Assembly (NCBI RefSeq): GCF_003014695.1 | Contig: NZ_PYAS01000009.1 | Location: 309,970 to 373,969 of the forward strand | Length of the DNA: 64,000 nucleotides | Direction of reading: 5' to 3' | Source: Dyadobacter jiangsuensis | GTDB taxonomy: Bacteria > Bacteroidota > Bacteroidia > Cytophagales > Spirosomataceae | In this document: positions 1-7,873 of the stretch, one piece after another | Layout: each line of letters starts with the position of its first letter | How positions within the stretch are numbered: the stretch's first letter is position 1 | Notes under the pieces: generated by a model | Databases searched by the model: none | Told to the model about the DNA's origin: nothing | What the model saw: only the letters and a program-made list of their open reading frames with translations | Program-made: the position numbers and the translations under genes

Positions 1-2
1 GA

Positions 3-1706
3 ACCAATGGCGCGGGCCAGATTACCTGTAACGGTGTCGTAATGCCGGATGGTAACCGTTTGGGTGTGTTTGTAGGTAGTACTGGTAATACCTACCAGTT
101 TATTAAGTATGTGGATGGTTTGTTGCGTGTGAAAATCAAGCAGGGAGAGAACGATTCGCGTGAGGATAACTACTACATGGGATTGCTGTCCGAGACCGTT
201 ACAGGAAACAACGGTAGCTACCTAGATCCGCAATGGAGAGGTGTATTGACTACCGCCATGGTTACAGGCTGTTTCTGGCCAAATGCTCCTAAGACAGCCA
301 CTCCGCTACCTGATAATAACTGTGCATCCGGCCCGGCCATCAGCAACGTGAGCAACATCAGCCAAACGGCTTTGACGGTTTCTTTTACCGGCTCCGGTGT
401 TACCAGCCTGAAATGGCGGATTAAATCGGGTAGTACCGAGGTAAGATCAGGCACGACAAATGATTTCGGCGGTGCGACTTCGACAAACATATCGTACTCT
501 TCGCTTGCTCCGGGCAATTATACATTGGAAATCGAAGGCAACAACTGCTCTTCGGGAGTGAGCAGCCGCGCATTCACGATCAACGAGCCGGTGGTAACGA
601 TTCCCGACTGTTTGAACGGCCCATCCGTAAGCAGCGTCGGATCCATCACGCCAAGGAGCGCTACAATCAATTTTGCCGGTACTAATCTGCACGTGTTCTC
701 ATGGAGAATCTTGGATGGCAGCAATTTCGCGGTCGCAAGTGGTAAAACCGGTACCCTTACTTCCAATACAACTAACCTGACATTCAGCTACCTGCAAAAT
801 GGTACTTATACTTTCGAAATGAAAGCTGAGGATTGCAAAGCGGCATCGGTGGCTACGAAGAGTTTCAGTGTTTCGGCGGCCGACACACGTACGGCATGTA
901 CCCGCGGTCCAAGTTTGCAGTCGATCGTATCCTCTGGTGAAACAGGCTTGCAATTCCTTTTCGATGGGGATAATGTATTTGCGATCGACTGGAAGGTCAA
1001 AAAAGACGGCGTTCTTATGCGCCAGAACAGCGTTGCGCCTACGAGCAACAAACCGACGATCAGCTACAATACATTAGCAACTGGTGCATATACCCTCGAA
1101 ATTCAGGGTGGAAACTGTAAATCGACACCTTCGACCATCGCATTTGGCGTGAACGTTCCGCTTCCGATCTACATTTCGAACTTTGAAGGTAAATCCGTTG
1201 AAAAAGGGGTGGAACTTACCTGGAATGTTGTGGAAGAAAAAGACGGAAAAGAATTCGAAGTACTGCGCTATGACGATCGTATGCAGAACGAAGAGATTCT
1301 GGGCAAAGTAGCGCTCACCGACCAGCGTATCGGCAAATACAGCTTCCTGGATGCGAATCCGCTCTTGGGTACAAACTACTACCAATTGAAGCAGATCGAT
1401 ATCGACGGTACTTATACCAAAAGTAAAATCGTTGCGGTTAATCCGGGCATTATTTCAGGAACGGTGATCGCACCAAACCCTGCTCAGGATTATGTGAACA
1501 TCCAGTTCTCATCCCGCACCGCCGGAACTTCGGACGTTACGATCTACAACCTGGCCGGTCAGCCGGTGAGCAATGCGTCGATCCATATCACAGAAGGCAA
1601 AAACACCCATCGCCTGAATGTGAAGAAACTGAACGGCGGACATTACTTTGTGAAAATCAACCATGGAGGCGAAGCGACGAAGCTGCGCTTTATCAAGGCT
1701 GAATAA
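3..1706 (+). CDS. T9SS-secreted repeat protein, N-terminus outside the window
   Basis: The reading frame is already open at base 3, so this is the C-terminal part of a longer protein; the first internal ATG is at 42. Counting from that ATG, three copies of a roughly 96-residue beta-sandwich-like repeat start at Cys94, Cys190 and Cys286. Each opens with C-x-x-GP and carries a second Cys about 75 residues later (169, 265, 359), suggesting one disulfide per repeat. A linker (about 380-470) with a NYYQLKQIDIDGTYT segment is typical of Bacteroidota secreted proteins. Residues 473-554 match a type A T9SS sorting domain (APNPAQDYVNI, then an IYNLAGQ strand and GHYFVKI). By family knowledge the protein is exported by SecYEG and then T9SS to the cell surface or medium. 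Its catalytic or binding role lies upstream and cannot be judged. A strong terminator follows. Confidence 0.85.
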   Translation, partial: TNGAGQITCNGVVMPDGNRLGVFVGSTGNTYQFIKYVDGLLRVKIKQGENDSREDNYYMGLLSETVTGNNGSYLDPQWRGVLTTAMVTGCFWPNAPKTATPLPDNNCASGPAISNVSNISQTALTVSFTGSGVTSLKWRIKSGSTEVRSGTTNDFGGATSTNISYSSLAPGNYTLEIEGNNCSSGVSSRAFTINEPVVTIPDCLNGPSVSSVGSITPRSATINFAGTNLHVFSWRILDGSNFAVASGKTGTLTSNTTNLTFSYLQNGTYTFEMKAEDCKAASVATKSFSVSAADTRTACTRGPSLQSIVSSGETGLQFLFDGDNVFAIDWKVKKDGVLMRQNSVAPTSNKPTISYNTLATGAYTLEIQGGNCKSTPSTIAFGVNVPLPIYISNFEGKSVEKGVELTWNVVEEKDGKEFEVLRYDDRMQNEEILGKVALTDQRIGKYSFLDANPLLGTNYYQLKQIDIDGTYTKSKIVAVNPGIISGTVIAPNPAQDYVNIQFSSRTAGTSDVTIYNLAGQPVSNASIHITEGKNTHRLNVKKLNGGHYFVKINHGGEATKLRFIKAE

Positions 1707-1730
1707 TCAATCAAATAGCATTAGAATGCC

Positions 1731-1767
1731 AAACGGCCGGGTTGTTGAGACCCGGCCGTTTTTTTGT
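1731..1767 (+). terminator. Rho-independent terminator after the T9SS gene
   Basis: A perfect 12-bp stem (1731-1742 with 1750-1761, AAACGGCCGGGT and its complement) closes a 7-base loop and runs into a tract of seven T. It lies 25 bases after the stop codon of the T9SS protein. Confidence 0.9.
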
Positions 1768-1776
1768 ATTAATGCT

Positions 1777-2049
1777 TTAAATAGGGCTGGATGGGATCCC
1801 GGCGATTCTTTCAAGCGCCCGCGTGACGCGCTCGATGCGGTCCACGTGTCCGCGCCGGGCGTCGGAATAGGCCTGCGCTACTGATCGCATGTACGCCTCG
1901 CCCGTGCGGGTGTCGAAGAATGGATCGTGTTGCGCGAGCATCTCCCGCCATCTTGGCCCGACTGCCTCCTTCGCTTTCGCAAAACGATGTAATAGCCGCT
2001 GTTTGATCGGCACCAATGCCGGATCATCCAAACTTGTTTCGATGTGCAT
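1777..2049 (-). CDS. Hypothetical 90-residue protein
   Basis: An open frame of 90 codons with normal-looking composition and many charged residues, predicted mostly helical. I do not recognise a family. The middle holds RWREMLAQHDPFFDTRTGEAY, and the C-terminal half is Arg-rich. It is divergent from the XRE-type regulator at 2150, so the AT-rich 100-base interval between them may control both genes. The frame on the other strand here (1889-2128) looks like a shadow. Moderate confidence that it is expressed. Confidence 0.5.
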   Translation of the reverse strand: MHIETSLDDPALVPIKQRLLHRFAKAKEAVGPRWREMLAQHDPFFDTRTGEAYMRSVAQAYSDARRGHVDRIERVTRALERIAGIPSSPI

Positions 2050-2089
2050 AATGTGTAATTTGCGGTTAACAGATTGTGTTTTACCAAAT

Positions 2090-2150
2090 TTAATTCAATT
2101 TGATTTAAATACAATTCAAAATGAATAAATATTTACTCTTTTTGAATTAA
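2090..2150. promoter_or_regulatory. Putative operator in the divergent intergenic region
   Basis: The AT-rich interval holds ATTCAA at 2093-2098 and again at 2114-2119, exactly 21 bases (two helical turns) apart. The inverted copy TTGAATTAA at 2142-2150 is the exact complement of TTAATTCAA at 2090-2098 and touches the ATG of the XRE gene. Repeats placed like this are what an autoregulating HTH protein would use. This is inference; no footprint is known. Confidence 0.35.
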
Positions 2151-2485
2151 TGTTTGATTATCAGAGAGTTCGAAGACTTCGCGAGCATTTGCAACTTAGT
2201 GAAACACAGTTTGCTAAGAAGATAGGTGTTGCGCAAAGCACCTATCATAGATTTGAAAAGGGCGCGGCAAGTTTGACTGCGGAAGCGATCAGCGAAATCA
2301 TCACCCTATTCCATGTAGATCCCTATTGGTTACTGCTCGGACGCGGCGGCAATGAGCCTGAGTTTTTTAATCATGCTGAACTCATCACCATTAGTAAAAA
2401 CGAGTACATTGATTTGCAGCGGAAGGCATTGCAAAGCCAGGATGAGCGGATAGCGGAGTTGGAGCGGGAGTTGGGGAGGAAGTGA
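2150..2485 (+). CDS. XRE-type HTH transcriptional regulator 1
   Basis: The 111-residue protein begins with an HTH_3/XRE DNA-binding domain (about residues 4-62: RRLREHLQLSETQFAKKIGV, then a recognition helix with STYHRFEKG). This is followed by the PYWLLLGRGG segment usual in Bacteroidota phage-type repressors. The last 30 residues form a charged heptad-like helix (LSKNEYIDLQRKAL, then RIAELERELGRK) suited to dimerisation. That tail is identical in the next regulator, and the DNA encoding it is almost identical. The gene is divergent from a small hypothetical gene and preceded by inverted ATTCAA repeats. It is probably a local autoregulator, and it could be an antitoxin-type protein for a nearby toxin, but no partner is evident on this strand. 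Confidence 0.8.
   Translation: MFDYQRVRRLREHLQLSETQFAKKIGVAQSTYHRFEKGAASLTAEAISEIITLFHVDPYWLLLGRGGNEPEFFNHAELITISKNEYIDLQRKALQSQDERIAELERELGRK
2396..2485 (+). repeat. 90-bp direct repeat, copy 1
   Basis: This segment encodes the C-terminal helix of the first XRE regulator. It matches 2859-2948 over 90 bases with a single mismatch (cgg against cgt), and the identity stops exactly at the shared stop codon. Confidence 0.95.
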
Positions 2486-2594
2486 TGTAGTACTTGATAC
2501 TACCTGAAAGCCATAATTTTTTGTCCCTTGTCTTTGTCCCAAGTTACTTCAACATGAAATTCAAATGAGTTATTAAGGAAAGTTTTACCCAAAA

Positions 2595-2948
2595 ATGTTT
2601 TCGATCCGCTTAAAGGCCTTTATCGATTATCTCGGTACTTCAATAACCGGGTTTGAAGCGAAAATAGGCGTTTCAAAGGGGGCGTTGGCAAAACCTATCA
2701 AGAACGGCAAGACGGTCGGCGTGGAAGTATTGGAGAAAATTTTCAATGAATATCCTCAGATAAATCTCGAATGGCTGGTTGCTGGCGCTGGTACAATGCT
2801 GAAAGATGGTAGCGTTGTCAACCAAGTTCTCGATCCAGGTGAGAATGTCATTTTATCCAAAAACGAGTACATTGATTTGCAGCGTAAGGCATTGCAAAGC
2901 CAGGATGAGCGGATAGCGGAGTTGGAGCGGGAGTTGGGGAGGAAGTGA
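2595..2948 (+). CDS. XRE/phage-repressor-like HTH regulator 2
   Basis: This 117-residue protein has an N-terminal helix-turn-helix (about residues 3-65, with GFEAKIGVSKGALAKPIKNG in place of the turn and recognition helix) and the Bacteroidota repressor signature INLEWLVAGAGTMLK at about 56-70. The N-terminal domain differs clearly from regulator 1, but the last 29 residues are the same coiled-coil-like tail. The spacing after the first gene is 109 bases with no clear terminator, so co-transcription is possible. If the tails mediate dimerisation, the two proteins could form mixed dimers; that is inference. It may alternatively be a remnant prophage repressor, although no phage genes are nearby. 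Confidence 0.78.
   Translation: MFSIRLKAFIDYLGTSITGFEAKIGVSKGALAKPIKNGKTVGVEVLEKIFNEYPQINLEWLVAGAGTMLKDGSVVNQVLDPGENVILSKNEYIDLQRKALQSQDERIAELERELGRK
2859..2948 (+). repeat. 90-bp direct repeat, copy 2
   Basis: Second copy of the segment at 2396-2485, offset 463 bases, with one mismatch in 90. It encodes the shared C-terminal helix and ends at the stop codon. Confidence 0.95.
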
Positions 2949-3048
2949 TATAGGCATCCGATATAGAATTCGAATATGCCTAAGAACAGCTTTCCGGCTT
3001 CCTGTGTTTGGGGATCCCTTTCCAATTGCGTAGATCATAGTCCAGCTT

Positions 3049-3636
3049 CTATTGACTAGGATCAAAAAGCTCCGTTAGTAAATCGGGATTTCTTACACAG
3101 AGGTGAATATGGTCATGCTCGCGGAATGCGCTGCCTGGGTAGACGGGGAAACCTTCTTGAAATGGAGCGCGAACAGTGTCGAAAGTCCTTGGAATATTTC
3201 TTTTTGAGGCTAGCGAAAAGGCATAGTCTATCACAGCTCTATCGAGATATCTCAAAATTAAATCATCCGGATTGCCTTTACCTCTTGGGTGGGGTTGGTT
3301 AACCGGAAACGCCGTCTTTGTGTTGTTCCAGTCTTGGACCAGATCGTCGTAGGAAATTCGGAGGATTTCTTTGGCAAATGAATTAGATAAATCAAAGCAG
3401 TGACCTAGACGGATTTTCGCACCAAGTACGGCGGCATTTTTGCCGTGGGCTTCCAGCGCCCATTCGTGAGCCCGAATGAAATCATTTTCCCAGAAATAGA
3501 CCCCGGGACCCAGCCAATCGTACCGGTTCGTGCTGCTCTGAAATTTAATAGAGCCATTCAACAGTTGCTCTTTAACCCTGATATCGCAGCCATGAAAACC
3601 ATATACCGCGACATCGCAATAGTGGAAGGGATGCAT
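3049..3636 (-). CDS. ADP-ribosyltransferase-like protein, possible toxin
   Basis: The 195-residue protein has an ART/PARP-like layout. An early YGFHGCD (His at about 15) stands where the NAD-binding His sits, then DWLGPGVYFWEN (Tyr at about 47) resembles the GxGxYF strand of PARP-like folds, with A-x-E-W-A after it. The C-terminal half carries D-T-V-R, EGFPVYPGSAFREHDHIHLCV and RNPDLL, where the third active-site residue would be expected. I recognise the pattern from a widespread uncharacterised bacterial family but cannot name a tested member. It lies 33 bases downstream of a 66-codon gene on the same strand, the arrangement of a small antitoxin-like partner before a toxin. Target and activity are unknown; ART function is inferred from motif order only. 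Confidence 0.62.
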   Translation of the reverse strand: MHPFHYCDVAVYGFHGCDIRVKEQLLNGSIKFQSSTNRYDWLGPGVYFWENDFIRAHEWALEAHGKNAAVLGAKIRLGHCFDLSNSFAKEILRISYDDLVQDWNNTKTAFPVNQPHPRGKGNPDDLILRYLDRAVIDYAFSLASKRNIPRTFDTVRAPFQEGFPVYPGSAFREHDHIHLCVRNPDLLTELFDPSQ

Positions 3637-3669
3637 TATGTAAAAAATAGTGTGTGAAGAAAAATGTCG

Positions 3670-3870
3670 CTACGCAGGATGAGCGACGGATTTATGCTGA
3701 TTATCAGTTATGCCGCCCCTATATTTCTCGGCAACCTCGCCATTCTCATCCAAATAGCCGACTTCCTTCAAATGATCAATCGAAGCTTGACGGGGATCTT
3801 CTGACCCATTGATCTCTTTCCTGCGCTCGGCCACATAAGCCCGCACTTTGTCAACCAGTTCCTGTGTCAT
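3670..3870 (-). CDS. Small protein upstream of the ART-like gene, possible antitoxin
   Basis: A 66-residue acidic-to-neutral, mostly helical protein with DPRQASIDHLKEVGYLDENG in the middle (about residues 26-45). It is the first gene of a likely two-gene unit: the ART-like gene begins 33 bases after its stop. Small helical partners of this kind often neutralise the protein encoded next to them, so an antitoxin or immunity role is the working guess. No HTH or known antitoxin DNA-binding domain is obvious. The gene is too short for secure family assignment, but codon use and position support it as real. Confidence 0.55.
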   Translation of the reverse strand: MTQELVDKVRAYVAERRKEINGSEDPRQASIDHLKEVGYLDENGEVAEKYRGGITDNQHKSVAHPA

Positions 3871-3941
3871 TTTCGTAGTGTGTTTAGGGAGTACCTCCCG
3901 GTTGTCAGATACTCAAAGTTCAAAAATTTCCGGTGCTTTTC

Positions 3942-5078
3942 CTACCCCTCCGGCTGCAACCGCGCCTCCTTCCACCATTGTGTAAATGTCTGATTTCCTT
4001 TTAATTCCACTTTTTGTCCGATGAGCGGGGTTACCAGGGGCATACCTTGCTTTTGAGCTTCGGCGGTGGCACGGATGATCGGTTCGTTCCAGTCGTGGAT
4101 GGAGAGTGCGAATTTGGCCCAATGGACGGGCATCAGCTTTTTGGCGCCGAGCTCGCGGGCTGCGGTGACGGTTTCTTCGGGCATCATATGGATGTATTTC
4201 CAGGCTTCGTTGTACTGGCCGCATTCCAGCAATGCAAGGTCGAACGGGCCGAATTGCGCACCGATTTTTTTGAAATGATTGTCATAACCCGAATCTCCGC
4301 CGATGAAGATTTTTAATGTCGGCGTCTGCAATACGAATGACACCCATAATGCACGGTTGCGGCTGAAATTTCGACCGGAAAAATGCCTTCCGGGTGTTAC
4401 ATTCACCGTAAAGCCGCCGCCAAGGTCGGCGCTTTCGTTCCAGTCTTTTTCGATGATATTGGCCACGTCGTAACCCCAATATTCAAGGTGCTCGCCGGTA
4501 CCGAGGCCGGTTATGACCTTCCCGACTTTGTTTTTGAGTTTGAGGATGGTTTCATAATCGAGGTGATCCCAGTGGTCGTGCGAAATGAAGAGGTAGTCGA
4601 TGGCAGGCAAATCTTCTACTTTATAGATATCACTACCCTTGAAACTCGGTGTAGTGAATTTAAGAGGCGAGGCGCTGCCGCTGAAAACCGGGTCGACGAG
4701 GATGGTTTTGCCGTCGACCTGCATAAAATACGACGAATGCCCGAACCATACCAGCACATTTTCTTCCGGTTTCAAATGGAGCAGATCCGTTTTTTGAGAG
4801 GGGATCAATGGACCAGGCACATTGTATTTGCTTTTGCCGAAGAAAAACTTCGTGAAAACCTTAAAATAACTATTGCCTTCGGCGAGGTCCGGGGTAAAGC
4901 TCTCGTTTTGAAACTGCCCGTCGCGGTAGTGCGGCGATTTTTGGATTCTTTCGAGCCGCGCGCCCGATGGGTGTCTTCCGAATAATGGCTGCTGCATGAA
5001 TGCATACGCGCCAAGGACGATCAATGCCAGGAAAATGAAGAATATCATGAAGGAAAATTTAATGATCCGTTTACGCAT
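3942..5078 (-). CDS. Membrane-anchored MBL-fold hydrolase (UlaG/NAPE-PLD-like)
   Basis: This 378-residue protein starts with one transmembrane segment (about residues 8-27), so the catalytic domain should face the periplasm. The metal site of the metallo-beta-lactamase fold is intact: HDHWDH at 167-172, His232 in PGRHFSGR, Asp262 in GGDSGY, and late His residues at 297 and 319 (MPVHW). The overall pattern (WFGHSSYF, then VDPVFSG) fits the Lactamase_B_2 group that includes N-acyl-phosphatidylethanolamine phospholipase D and UlaG-like proteins. Length is normal. The substrate cannot be read from sequence; a phosphodiester or lactone in the envelope is plausible. It is upstream of, and on the same strand as, the small gene at 3870, with 71 bases between them, so it is probably independent. 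Confidence 0.85.
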   Translation of the reverse strand: MRKRIIKFSFMIFFIFLALIVLGAYAFMQQPLFGRHPSGARLERIQKSPHYRDGQFQNESFTPDLAEGNSYFKVFTKFFFGKSKYNVPGPLIPSQKTDLLHLKPEENVLVWFGHSSYFMQVDGKTILVDPVFSGSASPLKFTTPSFKGSDIYKVEDLPAIDYLFISHDHWDHLDYETILKLKNKVGKVITGLGTGEHLEYWGYDVANIIEKDWNESADLGGGFTVNVTPGRHFSGRNFSRNRALWVSFVLQTPTLKIFIGGDSGYDNHFKKIGAQFGPFDLALLECGQYNEAWKYIHMMPEETVTAARELGAKKLMPVHWAKFALSIHDWNEPIIRATAEAQKQGMPLVTPLIGQKVELKGNQTFTQWWKEARLQPEG

Positions 5079-5132
5079 AGCATGTGGAGGAGTGGTGAAA
5101 GTTTAAACTGGACGAATGTACGGTTTCTTACG

Positions 5133-5140
5133 TATTTTTG
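5133..5140 (+). promoter_or_regulatory. Bacteroidota -7 promoter element (TATTTTTG)
   Basis: TATTTTTG fits the TAnnTTTG consensus of the primary Bacteroidota sigma factor and lies 31 bases before the ATG of the CocE-family gene. A clear -33 TTG was not found at the ideal distance. Confidence 0.4.
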
Positions 5141-5171
5141 AATTTACTAATCCAAACAAAACCAAACAGTC

Positions 5172-7043
5172 ATGAAGAGAAATGTATTGCTCTATTTGTT
5201 ATGCTTTTTATCATGGGCGGCCGTGGGCCAAAATTCGGCGCCCGACACCAGCTGGGTCAAAGCCAACTACACCAAAACAGAGCAATACATTACCATGCGG
5301 GATGGCGTGAAACTCTTCACGGCCATTTACACTCCCAAAGACGATTCGCAGACTTACCCGATCATCATGCAGCGCACGCCGTATTCGGTGCGGCCTTATG
5401 GAGAGCATAATTACCGCCGATCGCTCGGGCCTAACGGGTACCTCATGCGTGAGAAATACATTTTTGTGTACCAGGATGCGCGCGGCCGCTATAAAAGCGA
5501 AGGCAATTTCCGTGAAATGACGCCGGCGATCGAGCACAAAAAGAGCAACAAGGATGTAGACGAGTCGAGCGACACGTACGACACCGTCGAATGGTTGATA
5601 AAAAACACCAAAAACAACGGCAAGGTAGGACAATGGGGTATTTCGTTTCCCGGCTACTATTCTTCTGCCGGATTACCGAATGCGCACCCTGCCATGGCCG
5701 CCGTTTCCCCGCAGGCGCCCATGTCCGACGAATTCATCGGCGACGATTGCTATCATAATGGGGCATTCTTCCTGATGGATAATTTCGGTTTTTACAGTGG
5801 TTTCGACGGCCCGAAGAGCAAGGACGGTACCAATTACCAGAGTCATTTCAATGCGCAGTACAACGATGCCTACAAGTACTTCCTCGATTTCGGCCCACTG
5901 AAAAAGAGCAATGCCGCTCCCTATTTCGCCGATCCGAACAGTATCTGGCGGCAGACCACCGCGCATCCGGTGTATGACGAATTCTGGCAGTCGCGGAATA
6001 TCAAAAAGCATTTGAAGAATATTAAACCTGCGGTACTCGTGGTAGGAGGCTGGTTTGATGCAGAGGATTTGTATGGCGCATTGAAAACCTACGCGGCGAT
6101 TGAAAAGCAAAGCCCGGGGAACAATAATCGCCTCGTAATGGGCCCGTGGACGCACGGGGGCTGGGCCGCGCCTGCGTGGAAAGGTTTTGCGCAATATCAG
6201 TTCGGAGCGGATGTGAACAAGTATTATCAGCAAGAAATCGAGACTAAGTTTTTCAATTTTTATCTCAAAGGTAAAGGTGCATTTGAGCAGTCGGAGGTAA
6301 CGGTTTTTGAGACTGGCTCTAACCAATGGAAGCATTACCAGGAATGGCCTCCGATCAACGTTCAGCCGACGACCTATTATTTTGCCAAAAACGGTGGAAT
6401 GGCTGTGGCAAAACTGCTATCGGAGCCGAGTTCGACTACCTACGAAAGCGACCCCGCCAAACCGGTTCCTTACACGAATGTGATCAGCGGACATCGAAAT
6501 AACGAATACATGGCCGAAGACCAACGGTTTGCATCCCGTCGCCCTGATGTGGTCAGTTTCCAAACCGATACTTTGACGGAGGACTTGACTCTGACCGGCG
6601 AAATCGTGGCAAATCTGATGGTTTCTATGACTGGCTCAGATGCAGATTTCATTGTGAAGGTAATCGATGTCTGGCCGGCAGGGGCGACGATGCCGGGCGC
6701 TCAGGAGGGTGGAAAGCCGGTAGTAATGGACGGTTACCAGCAAATGGTGCGGGCGGAAGTACTTCGCGGAAAGTTCCGGAACAGCTTTTCAAAACCGGAG
6801 CCTTTTGTGAAAGGCAAGATCGAAAAGGTAACAGTGAAGCTGAACGAAGTAGCGCACACATTCAGAAAAGGCCACCGTGTGATGGTGCAAATACAGAGCA
6901 GCTGGTTTCCGTTGGTGGACCGTAATCCGCAGAAATTCATGAATATATTTGAGGCATCCGAATCGGATTTTCAGAAATCGCGGATTTCGATCCATCACGA
7001 CGCAGATCATCCCAGCAGCATTACTTTGCCGGTCATGCGCTGA
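5172..7043 (+). CDS. Secreted CocE/NonD family hydrolase (S15 acylase type)
   Basis: This 623-residue protein has a signal peptide (about 1-19, AAVG before Gln20). The alpha/beta-hydrolase core carries QDARGRYKSEG (101-111), as in alpha-amino-acid ester hydrolases and glutaryl-7-ACA acylases, and the nucleophile motif GISFPG with Ser158. The likely acid lies in GWFDAED and the catalytic His in GPWTHGGW. The C-terminal third is a jelly-roll domain (from about 440: LTGEIVANLMVSMTGSDADF, later HRVMVQIQSSWFP), typical of X-Pro dipeptidyl-peptidase C domains. By family it hydrolyses amide or ester bonds of small acyl amino compounds in the periplasm; the actual substrate is unknown. The ThuA gene follows after 47 bases, so the two may be co-transcribed. 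Confidence 0.88.
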   Translation: MKRNVLLYLLCFLSWAAVGQNSAPDTSWVKANYTKTEQYITMRDGVKLFTAIYTPKDDSQTYPIIMQRTPYSVRPYGEHNYRRSLGPNGYLMREKYIFVYQDARGRYKSEGNFREMTPAIEHKKSNKDVDESSDTYDTVEWLIKNTKNNGKVGQWGISFPGYYSSAGLPNAHPAMAAVSPQAPMSDEFIGDDCYHNGAFFLMDNFGFYSGFDGPKSKDGTNYQSHFNAQYNDAYKYFLDFGPLKKSNAAPYFADPNSIWRQTTAHPVYDEFWQSRNIKKHLKNIKPAVLVVGGWFDAEDLYGALKTYAAIEKQSPGNNNRLVMGPWTHGGWAAPAWKGFAQYQFGADVNKYYQQEIETKFFNFYLKGKGAFEQSEVTVFETGSNQWKHYQEWPPINVQPTTYYFAKNGGMAVAKLLSEPSSTTYESDPAKPVPYTNVISGHRNNEYMAEDQRFASRRPDVVSFQTDTLTEDLTLTGEIVANLMVSMTGSDADFIVKVIDVWPAGATMPGAQEGGKPVVMDGYQQMVRAEVLRGKFRNSFSKPEPFVKGKIEKVTVKLNEVAHTFRKGHRVMVQIQSSWFPLVDRNPQKFMNIFEASESDFQKSRISIHHDADHPSSITLPVMR

Positions 7044-7090
7044 TAGTAAGATAACACCTTTAAATCCTAAATCCCTTAATCCTAAATCCA

Positions 7091-7867
7091 ATGAAAAATG
7101 TATTCCGGAAAATCCCGGTTTGTTGCGTCGTGCTATGGCTTGTGGCCGGCGCGACGGCTGCCTGGGCTCAGCCAAAGCCCAGGTTTCGCGTTCTGGCGAT
7201 GGCCGAACCCGGCGGTCACCACATCGCGTATTCGAAGGCCGCCCGTCCGTGGCTGGATTCGCTGGCGGCCAAAGAGCATTTCAGTATTGATTATATTGAT
7301 AAAACGGATCCGATTAATGAAGCCTTCCTGGCAAAATATCAACTCATTATCCAGCTCGACTATGTGCCTTACGCATGGAAGCCGGAGGCGGCTGCCGCAT
7401 TTGAGAAATACATTGACGAAGGCAAGGGCGGTTGGATCGGGTTTCACCATGCCACTTTGCTGGGCGAGTTCGATGGCTATAAAATCTGGCCGTGGTTTTC
7501 GGATTTTATGGGCGGTATCCGCTACAAAAACTACATCGCCGATTTTGCAGCTGCGACGGTGAAAGTCGAAAATGGGAAGCATCCGATTATGAAAGGTGTG
7601 CCGGCTACATTCCGGGTGCAGAAAGAGGAATGGTATATCTACGACAAAAGTCCTCGTGCAAATGTGGATGTAATCGCAAGCGTCGACGAATCTACCTACC
7701 AGCCCGATTCGAAGATCAAAATGGGTGATCACCCCGTCGTGTGGTCGAACCCGAAAAAGAAGGCGAAGAATGTGTACATTTTCATGGGCCATTCGCCGGT
7801 GCTGTTCGAGAGCGCCGCGTACAAAACCATTTTCAAAAACGCCATTCTCTGGGCTTCGCAAAAATAG
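7091..7867 (+). CDS. Secreted ThuA-domain protein
   Basis: The 258-residue protein has a signal peptide ending AAWA before Gln (about residue 26). It is followed by a ThuA (class I glutamine-amidotransferase-like) fold covering the rest: FRVLAMAEPGGHH, LIIQLDYVPYAW, GGWIGFHHATL, HPIMKGVP, and HPVVWSNP with VYIFMGHSP at the end. ThuA proteins in Bacteroidota are linked to carbohydrate use, but the reaction is not established. The stop is 6 bases before the ATG of the 994-residue beta-helix protein, so the two are almost certainly translated from one message. That suggests a shared polysaccharide or glycan substrate; this is inference. Confidence 0.85.
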   Translation: MKNVFRKIPVCCVVLWLVAGATAAWAQPKPRFRVLAMAEPGGHHIAYSKAARPWLDSLAAKEHFSIDYIDKTDPINEAFLAKYQLIIQLDYVPYAWKPEAAAAFEKYIDEGKGGWIGFHHATLLGEFDGYKIWPWFSDFMGGIRYKNYIADFAAATVKVENGKHPIMKGVPATFRVQKEEWYIYDKSPRANVDVIASVDESTYQPDSKIKMGDHPVVWSNPKKKAKNVYIFMGHSPVLFESAAYKTIFKNAILWASQK

Positions 7868-7873
7868 ACGGAT

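Noticed and set aside
2949..3048. TAGGCAT..ATGCCTA inverted repeat as a terminator after the second XRE gene
   Set aside because: The stem is only about 7 bp with a long loop and no T tract, so it is too weak to call.
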